Notes: generated by a model not told the origin, from the letters alone. DNA of 9,243 bases from Methylococcales bacterium (GCA_024958995.1 JANXGZ010000068.1:1-9243), one strand, 5' to 3'. Numbered from the stretch's first letter, positions 1-6,964 are shown. A program made the numbers and translations.

Positions 1-988
1 CCTGACCCGCGAAGTGCAAAGGACCAAGGCAATGGCGGTGATCGGAATGAGCATCGGAGTTTCCTTTGCCGTTGCGGTAGTGCTTGGCCCGATTATCGCC
101 GGTGCACTCGGGCTCCATGGCCTGTTCTGGTTTACGGCTTTGATGGCGCTGGGCGCGATCATGGTTCTGCTGTTTCTGGTGCCAAACCCAACCGAAGCCC
201 GATTTCATCGCGATTCACAGTCCCTTCCCGGGGAGTTTGGCAACGTTCTCCGCAACCGGGATTTACTGCGGTTGGATTTCGGTATCCTGATGCTTCACAT
301 GATACTGACGGCGAGTTTCGTGGTTTTTCCGCTGGTGCTGCGTGATGCTGGCCTTTCCGTGATGGATCACTGGCTGGTTTACCTGCCTGTTCTGGTACTT
401 TCGATGGCTGCGGTAATCCCGTTCATCATCATTGCCGAGAAGAAACACCAGATCAGACCTGTTTTCCTGGCAGCGATCTTGGTGGTTGCTCTAGCGCATA
501 TGGGACTGTTTTTTGTTCAGGGCAGCGTTTTTTGGATTTCGGTTTTTCTATTCGTGTTTTTCTGTGGGTTCAACCTGCTGGAGGCTACGTTGCCTTCGCT
601 GGTTTCCAAGATTGCACCCGCAGGCATCAAGGGGACGGCCATGGGGGTTTATTCGACTTCCCAATTTTTCGGTGCATTCCTGGGCGGTGTCGGCGGCGGG
701 TGGCTGTACGGCGAGTTTGGTGCTGAATCCGTGTTTGTAGCGGCGAGTGCTGTTGCCATCATCTGGCTGGCGACGGCATCGGGTATGCGGGCGCCCAGAC
801 ATTTGAGCAGCTTGTTGCTGAATGTTGGCAAGCTGGATGAAAGTCAGGCCAAAATCATGTTCAAGCAGATTTCGAGTATTGCCGGCGTGGTTGAGGCAGT
901 GGTCGTGGCGGATGATGGTGTTGCGTATCTCAAGGTGGACAAAGATTCGCTGGATTACGGTACGCTACATCGACTGGTTCCGCAGTAG
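1..988 (+). CDS. MFS transporter, YajR-like, with C-terminal YAM-like domain (5' truncated)
   Basis: This is the 3' part of a major facilitator superfamily gene. The open frame runs in from base 2, reading LTREVQRTKAMAVIGMSIG, so the GTG at 14 is an internal codon and not the start. The LTRE..RTKAM..IGMSIG block is the loop and fifth helix of drug/proton-antiporter-like MFS proteins. About eight hydrophobic helices follow (TM5-TM12), then a soluble tail of roughly 60 residues. That tail contains a LDESQA...GVVEAVVVADDGVAYLKVDKDSLD segment pattern that resembles the ferredoxin-like YAM domain of E. coli YajR. It should be an inner-membrane, proton-coupled efflux-type carrier; the substrate cannot be told from sequence. 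The stop is TAG at 986-988. The order transporter-ssb is common in gammaproteobacteria, usually with uvrA on the other side, which would lie outside this window. The YAM assignment is by resemblance; the MFS assignment is firm. Confidence 0.9.
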   Translation, partial: LTREVQRTKAMAVIGMSIGVSFAVAVVLGPIIAGALGLHGLFWFTALMALGAIMVLLFLVPNPTEARFHRDSQSLPGEFGNVLRNRDLLRLDFGILMLHMILTASFVVFPLVLRDAGLSVMDHWLVYLPVLVLSMAAVIPFIIIAEKKHQIRPVFLAAILVVALAHMGLFFVQGSVFWISVFLFVFFCGFNLLEATLPSLVSKIAPAGIKGTAMGVYSTSQFFGAFLGGVGGGWLYGEFGAESVFVAASAVAIIWLATASGMRAPRHLSSLLLNVGKLDESQAKIMFKQISSIAGVVEAVVVADDGVAYLKVDKDSLDYGTLHRLVPQ

Positions 989-1063
989 CCCGAGACCATT
1001 GTCGAGGGAAAAGCATCCACTGATTTGTCGTATTTAAGATGTAACGAAGATTTCAAAGATCAA

Positions 1064-1070
1064 TAGGGAG
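1064..1070 (+). promoter_or_regulatory. Ribosome binding site of ssb
   Basis: The purine-rich TAGGGAG ends 6 nt before the ATG at 1077 and fixes that start. No convincing sigma70 promoter or LexA box was seen in the 88 bp between the transporter stop and ssb. Confidence 0.7.
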
Positions 1071-1076
1071 TAAATC

Positions 1077-1580
1077 ATGGCTAGCAGAGGCATTAACAAA
1101 GTAATCCTGGTCGGTAACCTGGGTATGGATCCCGAAGTTCGCTACATGCCCAATGGCGGGGCCGTGGCAAACGTCAGTATTGCCACTTCGGAAACCTGGA
1201 AGGACAAGCAGACCGGTGACCCTCGCGAGCAGACCGAGTGGCACCGCGTGGTTTTCTACAGGAGACTGGCGGAAATCGTCGGGGAATTCCTTAAAAAAGG
1301 CAGCAAGGTCTACGTTGAAGGCAGTCTGCGGACCCGTAAATGGCAGGGGCAGGATGGACAGGATCGCTATACCACGGAAATCATTGCCAATGAAATGCAG
1401 ATGCTGGATGGTCGTGGAGGAGGAACGGCCGGCATGGGCATGGGAGGAGCTGAAAGTGGTGTGGGAGCCCCGTCGCGGCAGGCATCAGCGTCCGGCGGCG
1501 GCGCGCAGCAGCCGGCTACTGGCTCGCAGGGCGGGCCCATGGGAGCGGATGAAGACTTTGATGATGATATACCGTTCTAG
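1077..1580 (+). CDS. ssb: Single-stranded DNA-binding protein SSB
   Basis: SSB binds single-stranded DNA as a tetramer during replication, recombination and repair, and recruits partner proteins through its C-terminal tip. The protein has 167 residues (E. coli 178). The N-terminal OB fold, about residues 1-112, opens MASRGINKVILVGNLG and keeps RYMPNGGAVAN, the EQTEWHRVV block and the GQDRYTTEI block. The DNA-stacking tryptophans are present at W41, W55 and W89, equivalent to W40, W54 and W88 of mature E. coli SSB, and F60 is also kept. Residues 113-157 form a Gly/Ala/Gln-rich disordered linker. The protein ends in the acidic DDDIPF tip that binds partner proteins. The ATG at 1077 is preceded by a good Shine-Dalgarno. 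The gene lies 88 bp after the YajR-like transporter and could be read with it or from its own promoter. Confidence 0.98.
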   Translation: MASRGINKVILVGNLGMDPEVRYMPNGGAVANVSIATSETWKDKQTGDPREQTEWHRVVFYRRLAEIVGEFLKKGSKVYVEGSLRTRKWQGQDGQDRYTTEIIANEMQMLDGRGGGTAGMGMGGAESGVGAPSRQASASGGGAQQPATGSQGGPMGADEDFDDDIPF

Positions 1581-1710
1581 GATCGGTAGACGAAGAGGTC
1601 TGGTTATTTTCCAAATCTGCCAGGTAGTAGGGTCCGATTACTCCGGTTTCGGCATCGGGCAGCAGCCTGAGATTGCTTGATAGAGATTGGATGGCATATC
1701 CTGGGTTTCG

Positions 1711-1727
1711 GCCCTGCTAGGGCTTTT
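1711..1727 (+). terminator. Probable Rho-independent terminator downstream of ssb
   Basis: The sequence GCCCT-GCT-AGGGC forms a 5-bp, GC-rich stem with a 3-nt loop and is followed at once by TTTT. It lies about 130 nt after the ssb stop and points the right way to end the ssb transcript. The short stem and short T-run keep confidence moderate. Confidence 0.45.
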
Positions 1728-1781
1728 CCCTGCGTTCAATTGCAGGTGGACAAGAGGCGTATTCAGCGGATTTTTTACCAC

Positions 1782-1810
1782 TTGACACGGGTGCCTGTTC
1801 GACCTATCTC
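1782..1810 (+). promoter_or_regulatory. Possible sigma70-like promoter with no gene behind it
   Basis: TTGACA at 1782-1787 matches the -35 consensus exactly. At the ideal 17-bp spacing lies TATCTC (1805-1810), a poor -10 with 3 of 6 matches. Transcription from it would enter the intergenic stretch and then run antisense to the HopJ-family gene. This may be chance. Confidence 0.2.
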
Positions 1811-1866
1811 GGGGTGTTGTTTAGAGGGGATTTCCTGACACTGTTGTTCGTGGCAATGACCGGGGT

Positions 1867-1892
1867 ATCTGGGTTCCAGTGGTCTGGGATCC
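1867..1892 (+). repeat. Short imperfect direct repeat
   Basis: TCTGGGTTCCA at 1867 recurs as TCTGGGATCCA at 1882, with one difference in 11 bases and a 15-base period. No longer array was seen, so it may be coincidental. Confidence 0.3.
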
Positions 1893-1901
1893 ATAGTGCT
1901 C

Positions 1902-1919
1902 CGGATTGTCCTTAATCCG
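1902..1919 (-). terminator. Small hairpin downstream of the HopJ-family gene
   Basis: CGGATT (1902-1907) and AATCCG (1914-1919) are perfect inverted repeats with a 6-nt loop, about 27 nt past the stop of the minus-strand HopJ-family gene. No T-run follows on that strand, so it is at best a weak or Rho-assisted terminator, or a 3'-end stabilising stem. Confidence 0.25.
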
Positions 1920-1945
1920 CCATGCCAGCACTGATTGATGTGGGC

Positions 1946-2302
1946 CTATTCGACGGCTTTTAATACCGAAGCGGAAAAATGGATTCCTGCCCAGCCGTAT
2001 TTCATGAAATTGCGGATATTCAGGTGGTTTACCCCATCAGGGTTGTTAAGGACGTCTCGCTGATAATAGTCACCAAACAAGCCCAGGGTCTGGGCCTGGT
2101 CAAGCTGATGCAGGGAAGCGAAATAAAAGAGTCTGCATGAACCTTCATTCTGTTCGGCTTCATTCTTGATTTGATCGTTATCGCGCCCGTTCGAGAAACT
2201 TGCGGGTATGTACTCGTAGTAGCGCTTGATGACTGACTGTGTTTCGGCAAACGAAACTTGGTTTCCCTGCCTGACCCGACTGAGAAATTCTTCGAGGTTC
2301 AT
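1946..2302 (-). CDS. HopJ type III effector family protein
   Basis: This 118-residue soluble protein fits the HopJ family (about 110 residues). Recognisable blocks are the FSNG stretch at 36-39, NEAEQNEGSC at 47-56, LFGDYY at 75-80, NPDG at 87-90 and HLNIRNFMKYGWAGI at 93-107. The family is named after a Pseudomonas syringae effector candidate, but members are widespread in free-living bacteria without type III secretion. No secretion apparatus is visible here, so a housekeeping role is more likely; the molecular function is unknown to me. I chose the ATG at 2300-2302 over a start at 2359 because family similarity begins there and the upstream start would lie inside the isochorismatase gene. 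There is no clear ribosome binding site. The start is 7 bp after the isochorismatase stop, which suggests translational coupling within one operon. Confidence 0.88.
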   Translation of the reverse strand: MNLEEFLSRVRQGNQVSFAETQSVIKRYYEYIPASFSNGRDNDQIKNEAEQNEGSCRLFYFASLHQLDQAQTLGLFGDYYQRDVLNNPDGVNHLNIRNFMKYGWAGIHFSASVLKAVE

Positions 2303-2309
2303 CGATTGT

Positions 2310-2876
2310 TTACCGGATGAGTTGGGACAATTCCTTGAAATTCGGATGCTTAGAGTCACGCAACCATTCGAAAAGGACGGACTCGTAGTTGGATATGGTC
2401 ACGTCGGCTTCGCGCATTCTTTCAAGGGCAAAGAATCGGTGTTCCTGCTTGCGGGAACAGACTGAATCTTCCGCAACAAAAACCGCATATCCCGCTTGTG
2501 TCAGTTCGACGGCGGTCTGCAGTACACAAACATGGGCTTCCTGTCCGACCAGTACCACCTGTTTGCGCCCGGTTTGTTCAAGGCTTTCCATGAATCCTTC
2601 CGCCGCGCAACAGGAGAACCCTGTTTTGTCGAACCGTTCAGCCGATGACGGAAGTTTGTCCAACAGGGACGGTTCGGTTTCGCCCAGCCCCTTCGGGTAT
2701 TGTTCGGTCATCAGTACCGGGATCTGTAATGCGTCACAGGCTTGCAGCAGACTTTCAGCGTTTGCAAGCATTTGTTGAGCGTCGTCGTCGGGCATTGCAG
2801 TGGTGAGAATTGGCTGAATGTCGATTACGATCAACGCACTATCTGAGGCCTCGCAAAGGCTGGAAGGGTTCGTCAT
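2310..2876 (-). CDS. Isochorismatase-family cysteine hydrolase
   Basis: The 188-residue protein has the isochorismatase-like alpha/beta hydrolase fold. The catalytic triad of the family is visible: Asp19 in ALIVIDIQ, Lys84 in RFDKTGFS, and the nucleophile Cys117 in GQEAHVCVLQTA. The EQYPKGLG segment at 58-65 and the GxEAHVCVLQT block resemble the YcaC / ISOC subgroup rather than true isochorismatase fusions such as EntB. There is no signal peptide, so it should be cytosolic. Family members cleave amides, carbamates or vinyl ethers; the substrate here cannot be predicted. The N-terminal extension of about 12 residues is short and variable. The start is ATG at 2874-2876 with only a weak purine tract before it. 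The HopJ-family gene follows 7 bp after the stop, suggesting co-transcription. It is separated from tesA, upstream on the same strand, by 193 bp. Confidence 0.9.
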   Translation of the reverse strand: MTNPSSLCEASDSALIVIDIQPILTTAMPDDDAQQMLANAESLLQACDALQIPVLMTEQYPKGLGETEPSLLDKLPSSAERFDKTGFSCCAAEGFMESLEQTGRKQVVLVGQEAHVCVLQTAVELTQAGYAVFVAEDSVCSRKQEHRFFALERMREADVTISNYESVLFEWLRDSKHPNFKELSQLIR

Positions 2877-2909
2877 AGTCTTGATTCGGGAAATGATGAA
2901 AAGTAGGCA

Positions 2910-2938
2910 ATCTTAAATGAAATTTCTCGCCCTGGAAA
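2910..2938 (-). promoter_or_regulatory. Candidate promoter for the isochorismatase-HopJ operon
   Basis: On the minus strand, TTTCCA (2933-2938) and TAAGAT (2910-2915) each match 4 of 6 consensus bases and are spaced exactly 17 bp apart. They lie about 35 bp upstream of the isochorismatase ATG. Both hexamers are imperfect, so this is a suggestion only. Confidence 0.3.
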
Positions 2939-3013
2939 CCGGTCAGTTTCCGGGATGCTGGGGTGGTCAGACTAAGTCGAGAAATCGATGGGTCGGATCA
3001 TGGCCGTATCGAT

Positions 3014-3039
3014 GCTCGGTCTCTGGGAAAATGCCGAGC
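3014..3039 (-). terminator. Hairpin downstream of tesA
   Basis: GCTCGG (3014-3019) pairs with CCGAGC (3034-3039) across a 14-nt loop. It starts about 30 nt after the tesA stop on the minus strand. No T-run follows on that strand, so intrinsic termination is doubtful; it could slow or protect the 3' end between tesA and the isochorismatase gene. Confidence 0.3.
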
Positions 3040-3069
3040 CTTCCGAGTCTGCAATTGGTGTTGGCCGGT

Positions 3070-3699
3070 CTAATCGGGTATTTTTTCAGCCATTATCCTG
3101 TGCAGCCTTGGCCAGATTTTCTCCAGGATCAATGACTGACCGGTCCTGTTCGGGTGGATTCCATCCTCCTGCATATAACGGGGCCGGTCTCCGATTCCGG
3201 TCATCAGTTCGGGTACGAGGTCGATTTTGGTTTCGGTCGCAAGTTCTTGGTAAATTGCCTTGAACGAATCCGTATATCGCTTGCCATAGTTGGGCGGGAT
3301 CTCTATGCCCAGAAGAATCACCTGCGAATTCGAAGACTGTGCACGGTCGATCATGGTTTTCAGGTTTTTCTTTATGACCCGGGGAGGCAGGCCGCGCAGG
3401 CCATCATTGCCACCCAGTGCGATAATGACGACTTGCGGATGATAGGTAGCGAGATCCTGATTGATCCGTGCAACCCCGCCACCCGTCGTGTCACCACTAA
3501 TGCTCGAGTTAATGATTTCGCAATCGATTTTTTCACGCTTTAATTTCTGTTGTAATAGCCTAACCCAGCCTTGGGTCGTTTCCAGACCATAAGCGGCGCT
3601 GATGCTGTCTCCGATCACCAGTACGGGACAAGGCAGACAGACCGCGGGAATCGTGAACAACATCAAGATTGACAGGACTTTATTCTTGAACAGAAACAT
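3070..3699 (-). CDS. tesA: Periplasmic SGNH lysophospholipase / acyl-CoA thioesterase I, TesA-like arylesterase
   Basis: TesA hydrolyses acyl thioesters and lysophospholipids in the periplasm. The protein has 209 residues (E. coli 208). Residues 1-21 look like a signal peptide: a short basic N-terminus (K5, K7), then a hydrophobic run ending near PAVC. All four SGNH blocks are present: GDSIS with nucleophile Ser32, Gly69 in SISGDTTGGG, Asn98 in ALGGND, and DGIHPN with Asp179 and His182. The ATG at 3697-3699 was chosen because it gives the signal peptide and follows a GGAGA Shine-Dalgarno by about 8 nt; the open frame upstream of it runs antisense through ybbA. The gene is divergent from ybbA with 40 bp between the starts, as in E. 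coli. The promoter must overlap the start of ybbA; a TGGTATGCT extended -10-like element sits at 3732-3740 on the minus strand. Confidence 0.95.
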   Translation of the reverse strand: MFLFKNKVLSILMLFTIPAVCLPCPVLVIGDSISAAYGLETTQGWVRLLQQKLKREKIDCEIINSSISGDTTGGGVARINQDLATYHPQVVIIALGGNDGLRGLPPRVIKKNLKTMIDRAQSSNSQVILLGIEIPPNYGKRYTDSFKAIYQELATETKIDLVPELMTGIGDRPRYMQEDGIHPNRTGQSLILEKIWPRLHRIMAEKIPD

Positions 3700-3739
3700 A
3701 CAACGGTTCTCCGAGGAACAGCGAATCGTCGAGCATACC

Positions 3740-4405
3740 ATGATTGATGTTCGTAACCTTTGTAAGCGTGTACCGACGCTGCAGGGAGAGTTGACCATAG
3801 TGGATTCGGTCAGCCTTTCAATAAGCAGTGGCACTACCGTGGCGATTGTCGGGGTCTCGGGGTCCGGAAAGACCACCTTGCTGAGCCTGCTCGCAGGGCT
3901 GGATTATCCGTCCGAGGGAGATGTCTTCCTGGATGGGCAATGCCTGACATCAATGGACGAGGACGGCCGAGCCCGGCTCCGAAGTCAATACATCGGTTTC
4001 GTGTTCCAGTCCTTTCAGCTGCTTCCGAATTTGACGGCAGTGGAAAACGTCATGCTACCACTCGAATTGCTCGATCGAAGCGATGCTCGAGCACAGGCTG
4101 AAACCCTGATGCAAAGGGTGGGACTGGCTGATCGCCAGACCCATTTGCCGAACCAGTTATCGGGCGGCGAACAGCAGAGGGTCGCCTTGGCCAGGGCCTT
4201 TGCCGTAACGCCCAGAGTGCTTTTTGCAGACGAACCCACGGGGAATCTTGACAGTGTCACCGGTGCGCAGATTATCGAACTGCTATTCGAAATGAATCGT
4301 GAAAACGGCACCACGCTGGTTCTTGTCACTCACGACGAGGAACTTGCATCCCGCTGTGAACGCCGGATCCATCTTCTGGCGGGCTCGGTCATGACCTCTA
4401 GCTGA
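3740..4405 (+). CDS. ybbA: ABC transporter ATP-binding protein YbbA
   Basis: This is the ATPase subunit of a MacB/LolD-type ABC complex, 221 residues (E. coli YbbA 228), and it should act as a dimer on the cytoplasmic face of YbbP. All motifs are intact: Walker A GVSGSGKT at 38-45, Q-loop Gln90 in FVFQSF, signature LSGGEQQ at 140-146, Walker B VLFADE at 160-165 with Glu165, D-loop near GNLD at 168-171, and H-loop His198 in VTHDEE. The ATG at 3740 matches the family N-terminus (IDVRNLCK). The open frame extends upstream to 3602, but that part is antisense to tesA and not conserved-looking. The ribosome binding site is weak (GAG 7 nt upstream). A TTGACA hexamer lies at 3669-3674 inside tesA without a good -10 partner. 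ybbP follows after 10 nt. Confidence 0.95.
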   Translation: MIDVRNLCKRVPTLQGELTIVDSVSLSISSGTTVAIVGVSGSGKTTLLSLLAGLDYPSEGDVFLDGQCLTSMDEDGRARLRSQYIGFVFQSFQLLPNLTAVENVMLPLELLDRSDARAQAETLMQRVGLADRQTHLPNQLSGGEQQRVALARAFAVTPRVLFADEPTGNLDSVTGAQIIELLFEMNRENGTTLVLVTHDEELASRCERRIHLLAGSVMTSS

Positions 4406-4408
4406 GGT
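4403..4408 (+). promoter_or_regulatory. Ribosome binding site of ybbP overlapping the ybbA stop
   Basis: TGAGGT includes the TGA stop of ybbA and serves as a Shine-Dalgarno 7 nt before the ybbP ATG at 4416. The overlap favours translational coupling of the two ABC subunits. Confidence 0.6.
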
Positions 4409-4415
4409 ACTGCCA

Positions 4416-6905
4416 ATGTTGCGATGGTTAAGGCTTTCGGTTCGTTTTCTGCAGAGGGATTGGCGTACCGGTGAACTGAATATTCTTGTAATTGCCTTGT
4501 TGATTGCGGTTGGAAGTACTTCTACCACCAGCCTTTTCAACGATCGTCTGAACCGCACCATGTCAATGCAGGCGGCGGCTTTTCTGGCCGCGGACCTGGT
4601 GGTGACCAGTCATTCTGCGTTGTCTGACGACTGGATTCGAAAAGCCGGCTTGAGTGGACTGCAATGGGCCATCAGCACCGAATTTTCCACCGTGATCTTG
4701 AATCAGGATGATTATTTGCTTTGCGGGATCAAGGCGGTTAGTTCTGCCTATCCGTTGCGCGGTAAGGTAAAGACCGCCGATGATTCCGGGGCGGTTGAAA
4801 CGGTTGCCTCCGAGATCCCCAGCCCGGGTACGGCATGGGTTGAAGGCCGTGTATTGTCTGGCCTCGGATTGTCGGTCGGTGATTCGGTCGAAGTCGGGGA
4901 AAAGACCTTCAGGGTTGAACGGGTGCTGACCTATGAGCCTGACCGCCGAGGGAATCTGCTTGGCCTGACCCCGCGAGTACTGATCAATGACGCGGACCTG
5001 GCGGCGACGGGCGTCATTCAGCCCGGTAGCCATGCGCATTATTACGTCCTGTTTGCAGGTGTCATGAAGGATGTGATGCGGTTCAAGAGCTGGTTGAAGC
5101 CTCGGTTGAACCCCGGCGAGAAGCTTCTCGATATTCGTGAAGATCGACCCGAAATTGGCAGTGCTTTCAAGCGTGCGGAGAAATATCTGGGCCTGGCGAG
5201 TGTGGTCGTGGTCATGATTGCAGGGGTTGCCATCGGGATGTCAGCCAGTCGCTACTCAAGGCGTCATTTTGGGATGACAGCAATCCTTCGATGCATGGGA
5301 GTCCGTCAGAACGAGGTATTGTCTCTGTTCTTCTGGCAACTGGGTGTTCTTGGAATCATGGCATCATTGGTTGGCTGTCTGCTTGGCTGGATAACCCAGG
5401 AATTACTGGTTTGGTATCTTGGCAGCCTGCTTCCGGAAAACCTGGTTCAACCCAGCTGGTATGCTTTCGCCTTTGCGATTCTTACCGGAATGGTTGTTCT
5501 TGTCGGGTTTACGATACCGCCTCTGGTTCAGCAGCGGCGGGTTTCTCCCCTCAGAGTTTTACGGCATGATCTGGATCCGCAGCCGGTCAATCGGGGGCTG
5601 TCCCATGTGTTTGGGTTGGGTACAATCCTGGTTCTCATGTGGCTCTATACGGGAGATTTGCGACTGGTTTCGTATTTTGTCGTGGCGGCAGCAGTAGTGA
5701 TTGTCTCTCTTGGAGGGGTGGTCTATCTGTTGATTCGGAGTACCCGACTGCTACTGCCGTTTCTTGGTCTGACCACTCGTTTTGGTATTCAGCAACTCAG
5801 CCGCAACGCCATTTCAAGCGTCGGTCAGGTTGTCGCGTTTTCGATTGCGCTGACCGCCTTGATCGTTCTCGGAGTGGTTCGTACGGACCTGATCAGCAAT
5901 TGGCAGGAGGCTTTGCCCACAGACGCACCGAATCACTTTGCACTGAACATCTTTCCATTGGAATGGGAAGGGGTGCAGCAGTGGTTCAAGGACCGGGATG
6001 TCCAGGTTTCTTCGTTTTATCCAGTCGTTCGTGGCCGTCTGACCAAAATCAACGGCCAGGATGCGGCACTGCTCGTCGCTTCGGATTCGCAAGCGGAATT
6101 GGCGTTGAACAGGGACCTGAGCCTGACATATACCGGTGTCCTGCCGGAGGAAAACCGAGTAAAGGCGGGTGATTGGTGGGACGGTACTGCAGGTAACCAG
6201 CTTTCGATCGAACAGGGTCTTGCAGAAAGTCTCGGTGTCGGGTTGGGGGATCGTCTGACCTTTGCCATCGGAAGTCGTCGGCTAACGGTTCCCGTGACCA
6301 GTATTCGCAGCGTTAAGTGGGATACCATGAAACCCAACTTCTATGTCATTTTCTCCCCAGGTACGCTGGACGGTTATCCGAGTTTCTACATGACCAGCTT
6401 TTACCTGCCGCCTGAAAGGAAGCCGCTTTTGAAGGGGATGGTGAAAGCTTACCCGGGTGTTTCGGTTTTAGAGATCGACATGATTATCAGGCAGGTTCAG
6501 GGTCTTGTTTCTCAAGTCACCGTTGCTGTTGAATACGTATTGGTGTTTGCCTTGTTGGCGGGAGTTGCTGTCCTATTTTCGGCGGTTTACGCGGGGATTG
6601 ACGAGAGGGTCTACAGTTCCTGCATTCTCAGGACCCTGGGGGCGGGACGCAAGGTGATTCGGCAGAACCAGTGCGTGGAGTTTGCCAGTATTGGCTTTAT
6701 GGCGGGACTTCTGGGGGCCGTTTCTGCCGAATTTGTTCTCTTTTTTCTGTACGAGCAGATCCTTGATCTGCCGTACAGGTTTTCCTGGCAGATCCTGGTT
6801 TTCAGTCCTGTTTTAGGCGCAGGGTTGATTGCCCTGCTGGGCCTGTGGTGTCCCCGCCGGACCGTGACCGAAAGCCCCCTGGTCCTGATTCGGGAGAACG
6901 AATAG
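4416..6905 (+). CDS. ybbP: FtsX-family ABC transporter permease YbbP
   Basis: This is the membrane subunit partnering YbbA, 829 residues (E. coli YbbP 804). One helix at about 21-40 is followed by a large periplasmic domain (about 45-255). FtsX-type helices lie at about 258-278, 303-328 and 348-370, and further helices at about 398-412, 420-441 and 465-485. A second periplasmic domain covers about 490-700, and a final FtsX-type set of three helices lies at about 702-728, 755-780 and 791-812. This gives about ten helices and two FtsX modules. The CMGVRQNEV and TLGAGRKVI loops after the second and eighth helices are the equivalent cytoplasmic coupling segments of the two halves. Family knowledge suggests a mechanotransmission or lipid-extracting machine rather than a classical importer, probably acting with the adjacent TesA. 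The start follows a Shine-Dalgarno overlapping the ybbA stop. The stop is TAG at 6903-6905. Confidence 0.93.
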   Translation: MLRWLRLSVRFLQRDWRTGELNILVIALLIAVGSTSTTSLFNDRLNRTMSMQAAAFLAADLVVTSHSALSDDWIRKAGLSGLQWAISTEFSTVILNQDDYLLCGIKAVSSAYPLRGKVKTADDSGAVETVASEIPSPGTAWVEGRVLSGLGLSVGDSVEVGEKTFRVERVLTYEPDRRGNLLGLTPRVLINDADLAATGVIQPGSHAHYYVLFAGVMKDVMRFKSWLKPRLNPGEKLLDIREDRPEIGSAFKRAEKYLGLASVVVVMIAGVAIGMSASRYSRRHFGMTAILRCMGVRQNEVLSLFFWQLGVLGIMASLVGCLLGWITQELLVWYLGSLLPENLVQPSWYAFAFAILTGMVVLVGFTIPPLVQQRRVSPLRVLRHDLDPQPVNRGLSHVFGLGTILVLMWLYTGDLRLVSYFVVAAAVVIVSLGGVVYLLIRSTRLLLPFLGLTTRFGIQQLSRNAISSVGQVVAFSIALTALIVLGVVRTDLISNWQEALPTDAPNHFALNIFPLEWEGVQQWFKDRDVQVSSFYPVVRGRLTKINGQDAALLVASDSQAELALNRDLSLTYTGVLPEENRVKAGDWWDGTAGNQLSIEQGLAESLGVGLGDRLTFAIGSRRLTVPVTSIRSVKWDTMKPNFYVIFSPGTLDGYPSFYMTSFYLPPERKPLLKGMVKAYPGVSVLEIDMIIRQVQGLVSQVTVAVEYVLVFALLAGVAVLFSAVYAGIDERVYSSCILRTLGAGRKVIRQNQCVEFASIGFMAGLLGAVSAEFVLFFLYEQILDLPYRFSWQILVFSPVLGAGLIALLGLWCPRRTVTESPLVLIRENE

Positions 6906-6919
6906 CCTGTCTGAAGGCA

Positions 6920-6964
6920 TCAGCCACCGGGTTTCGTTTGCTTGAACGCGAAGCCAGTGGCTGA
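6920..6964. terminator. Inverted repeat between converging genes, possible two-way terminator
   Basis: TCAGCCAC (6920-6927) and GTGGCTGA (6957-6964) are perfect 8-bp inverted repeats around a 29-nt loop that itself contains TTCG (6933-6936) and CGAA (6949-6952). It fills the 65-bp gap between the stop of ybbP and the stop of the opposing small gene, where a shared terminator is expected. No T-run is seen on either strand, so an intrinsic terminator is not certain. Confidence 0.4.

Larger units (their letters stand above)
1581..1945. other. 365-bp intergenic stretch between ssb and the HopJ-family gene
   Basis: No convincing gene was found in this stretch. The long frame that crosses its start is a shadow of ssb. 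The longest ATG-initiated readings here, 19 codons from 1856 and 13 codons from 1922, lack ribosome binding sites. It contains a small terminator-like hairpin (1711-1727), a consensus TTGACA hexamer (1782-1787), an imperfect direct repeat (1867-1892) and a 6-bp hairpin near the end of the HopJ-family gene (1902-1919), each listed separately. Confidence 0.6.

Noticed and set aside
1153..1680. 175-codon plus-strand open frame over ssb
   Set aside because: It lies in another frame of the clear ssb gene, is Arg/Trp-rich with no recognisable domain, and has no ribosome binding site.
1946..2302. HopJ as a sign of a type III secretion or pathogenicity region
   Set aside because: No secretion, chaperone or mobile genes are nearby, and the family is common in non-pathogens.
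2303..2359. Longer N-terminus for the HopJ-family protein
   Set aside because: The extra 19 codons overlap the end of the isochorismatase gene in another frame and lie outside the family match.
2984..3013. Two ATCGAT palindromes 24 bp apart between tesA and the isochorismatase gene
   Set aside because: Six-base palindromes of this kind occur by chance, and no flanking repeat or operator pattern extends them.
3602..3739. Longer N-terminus for YbbA
   Set aside because: The 46 extra codons are antisense to tesA and do not resemble ABC ATPases, whose homology starts at the ATG at 3740.
3700..3876. Longer N-terminus for TesA
   Set aside because: The extension is antisense to ybbA and would bury the signal peptide; the ATG at 3697-3699 has a good ribosome binding site.
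4563..5039. 158-codon minus-strand frame inside ybbP, and the similar 5639-6172 plus-strand frame
   Set aside because: Both are shadows of the well-supported YbbP frame with biased composition and no family match.
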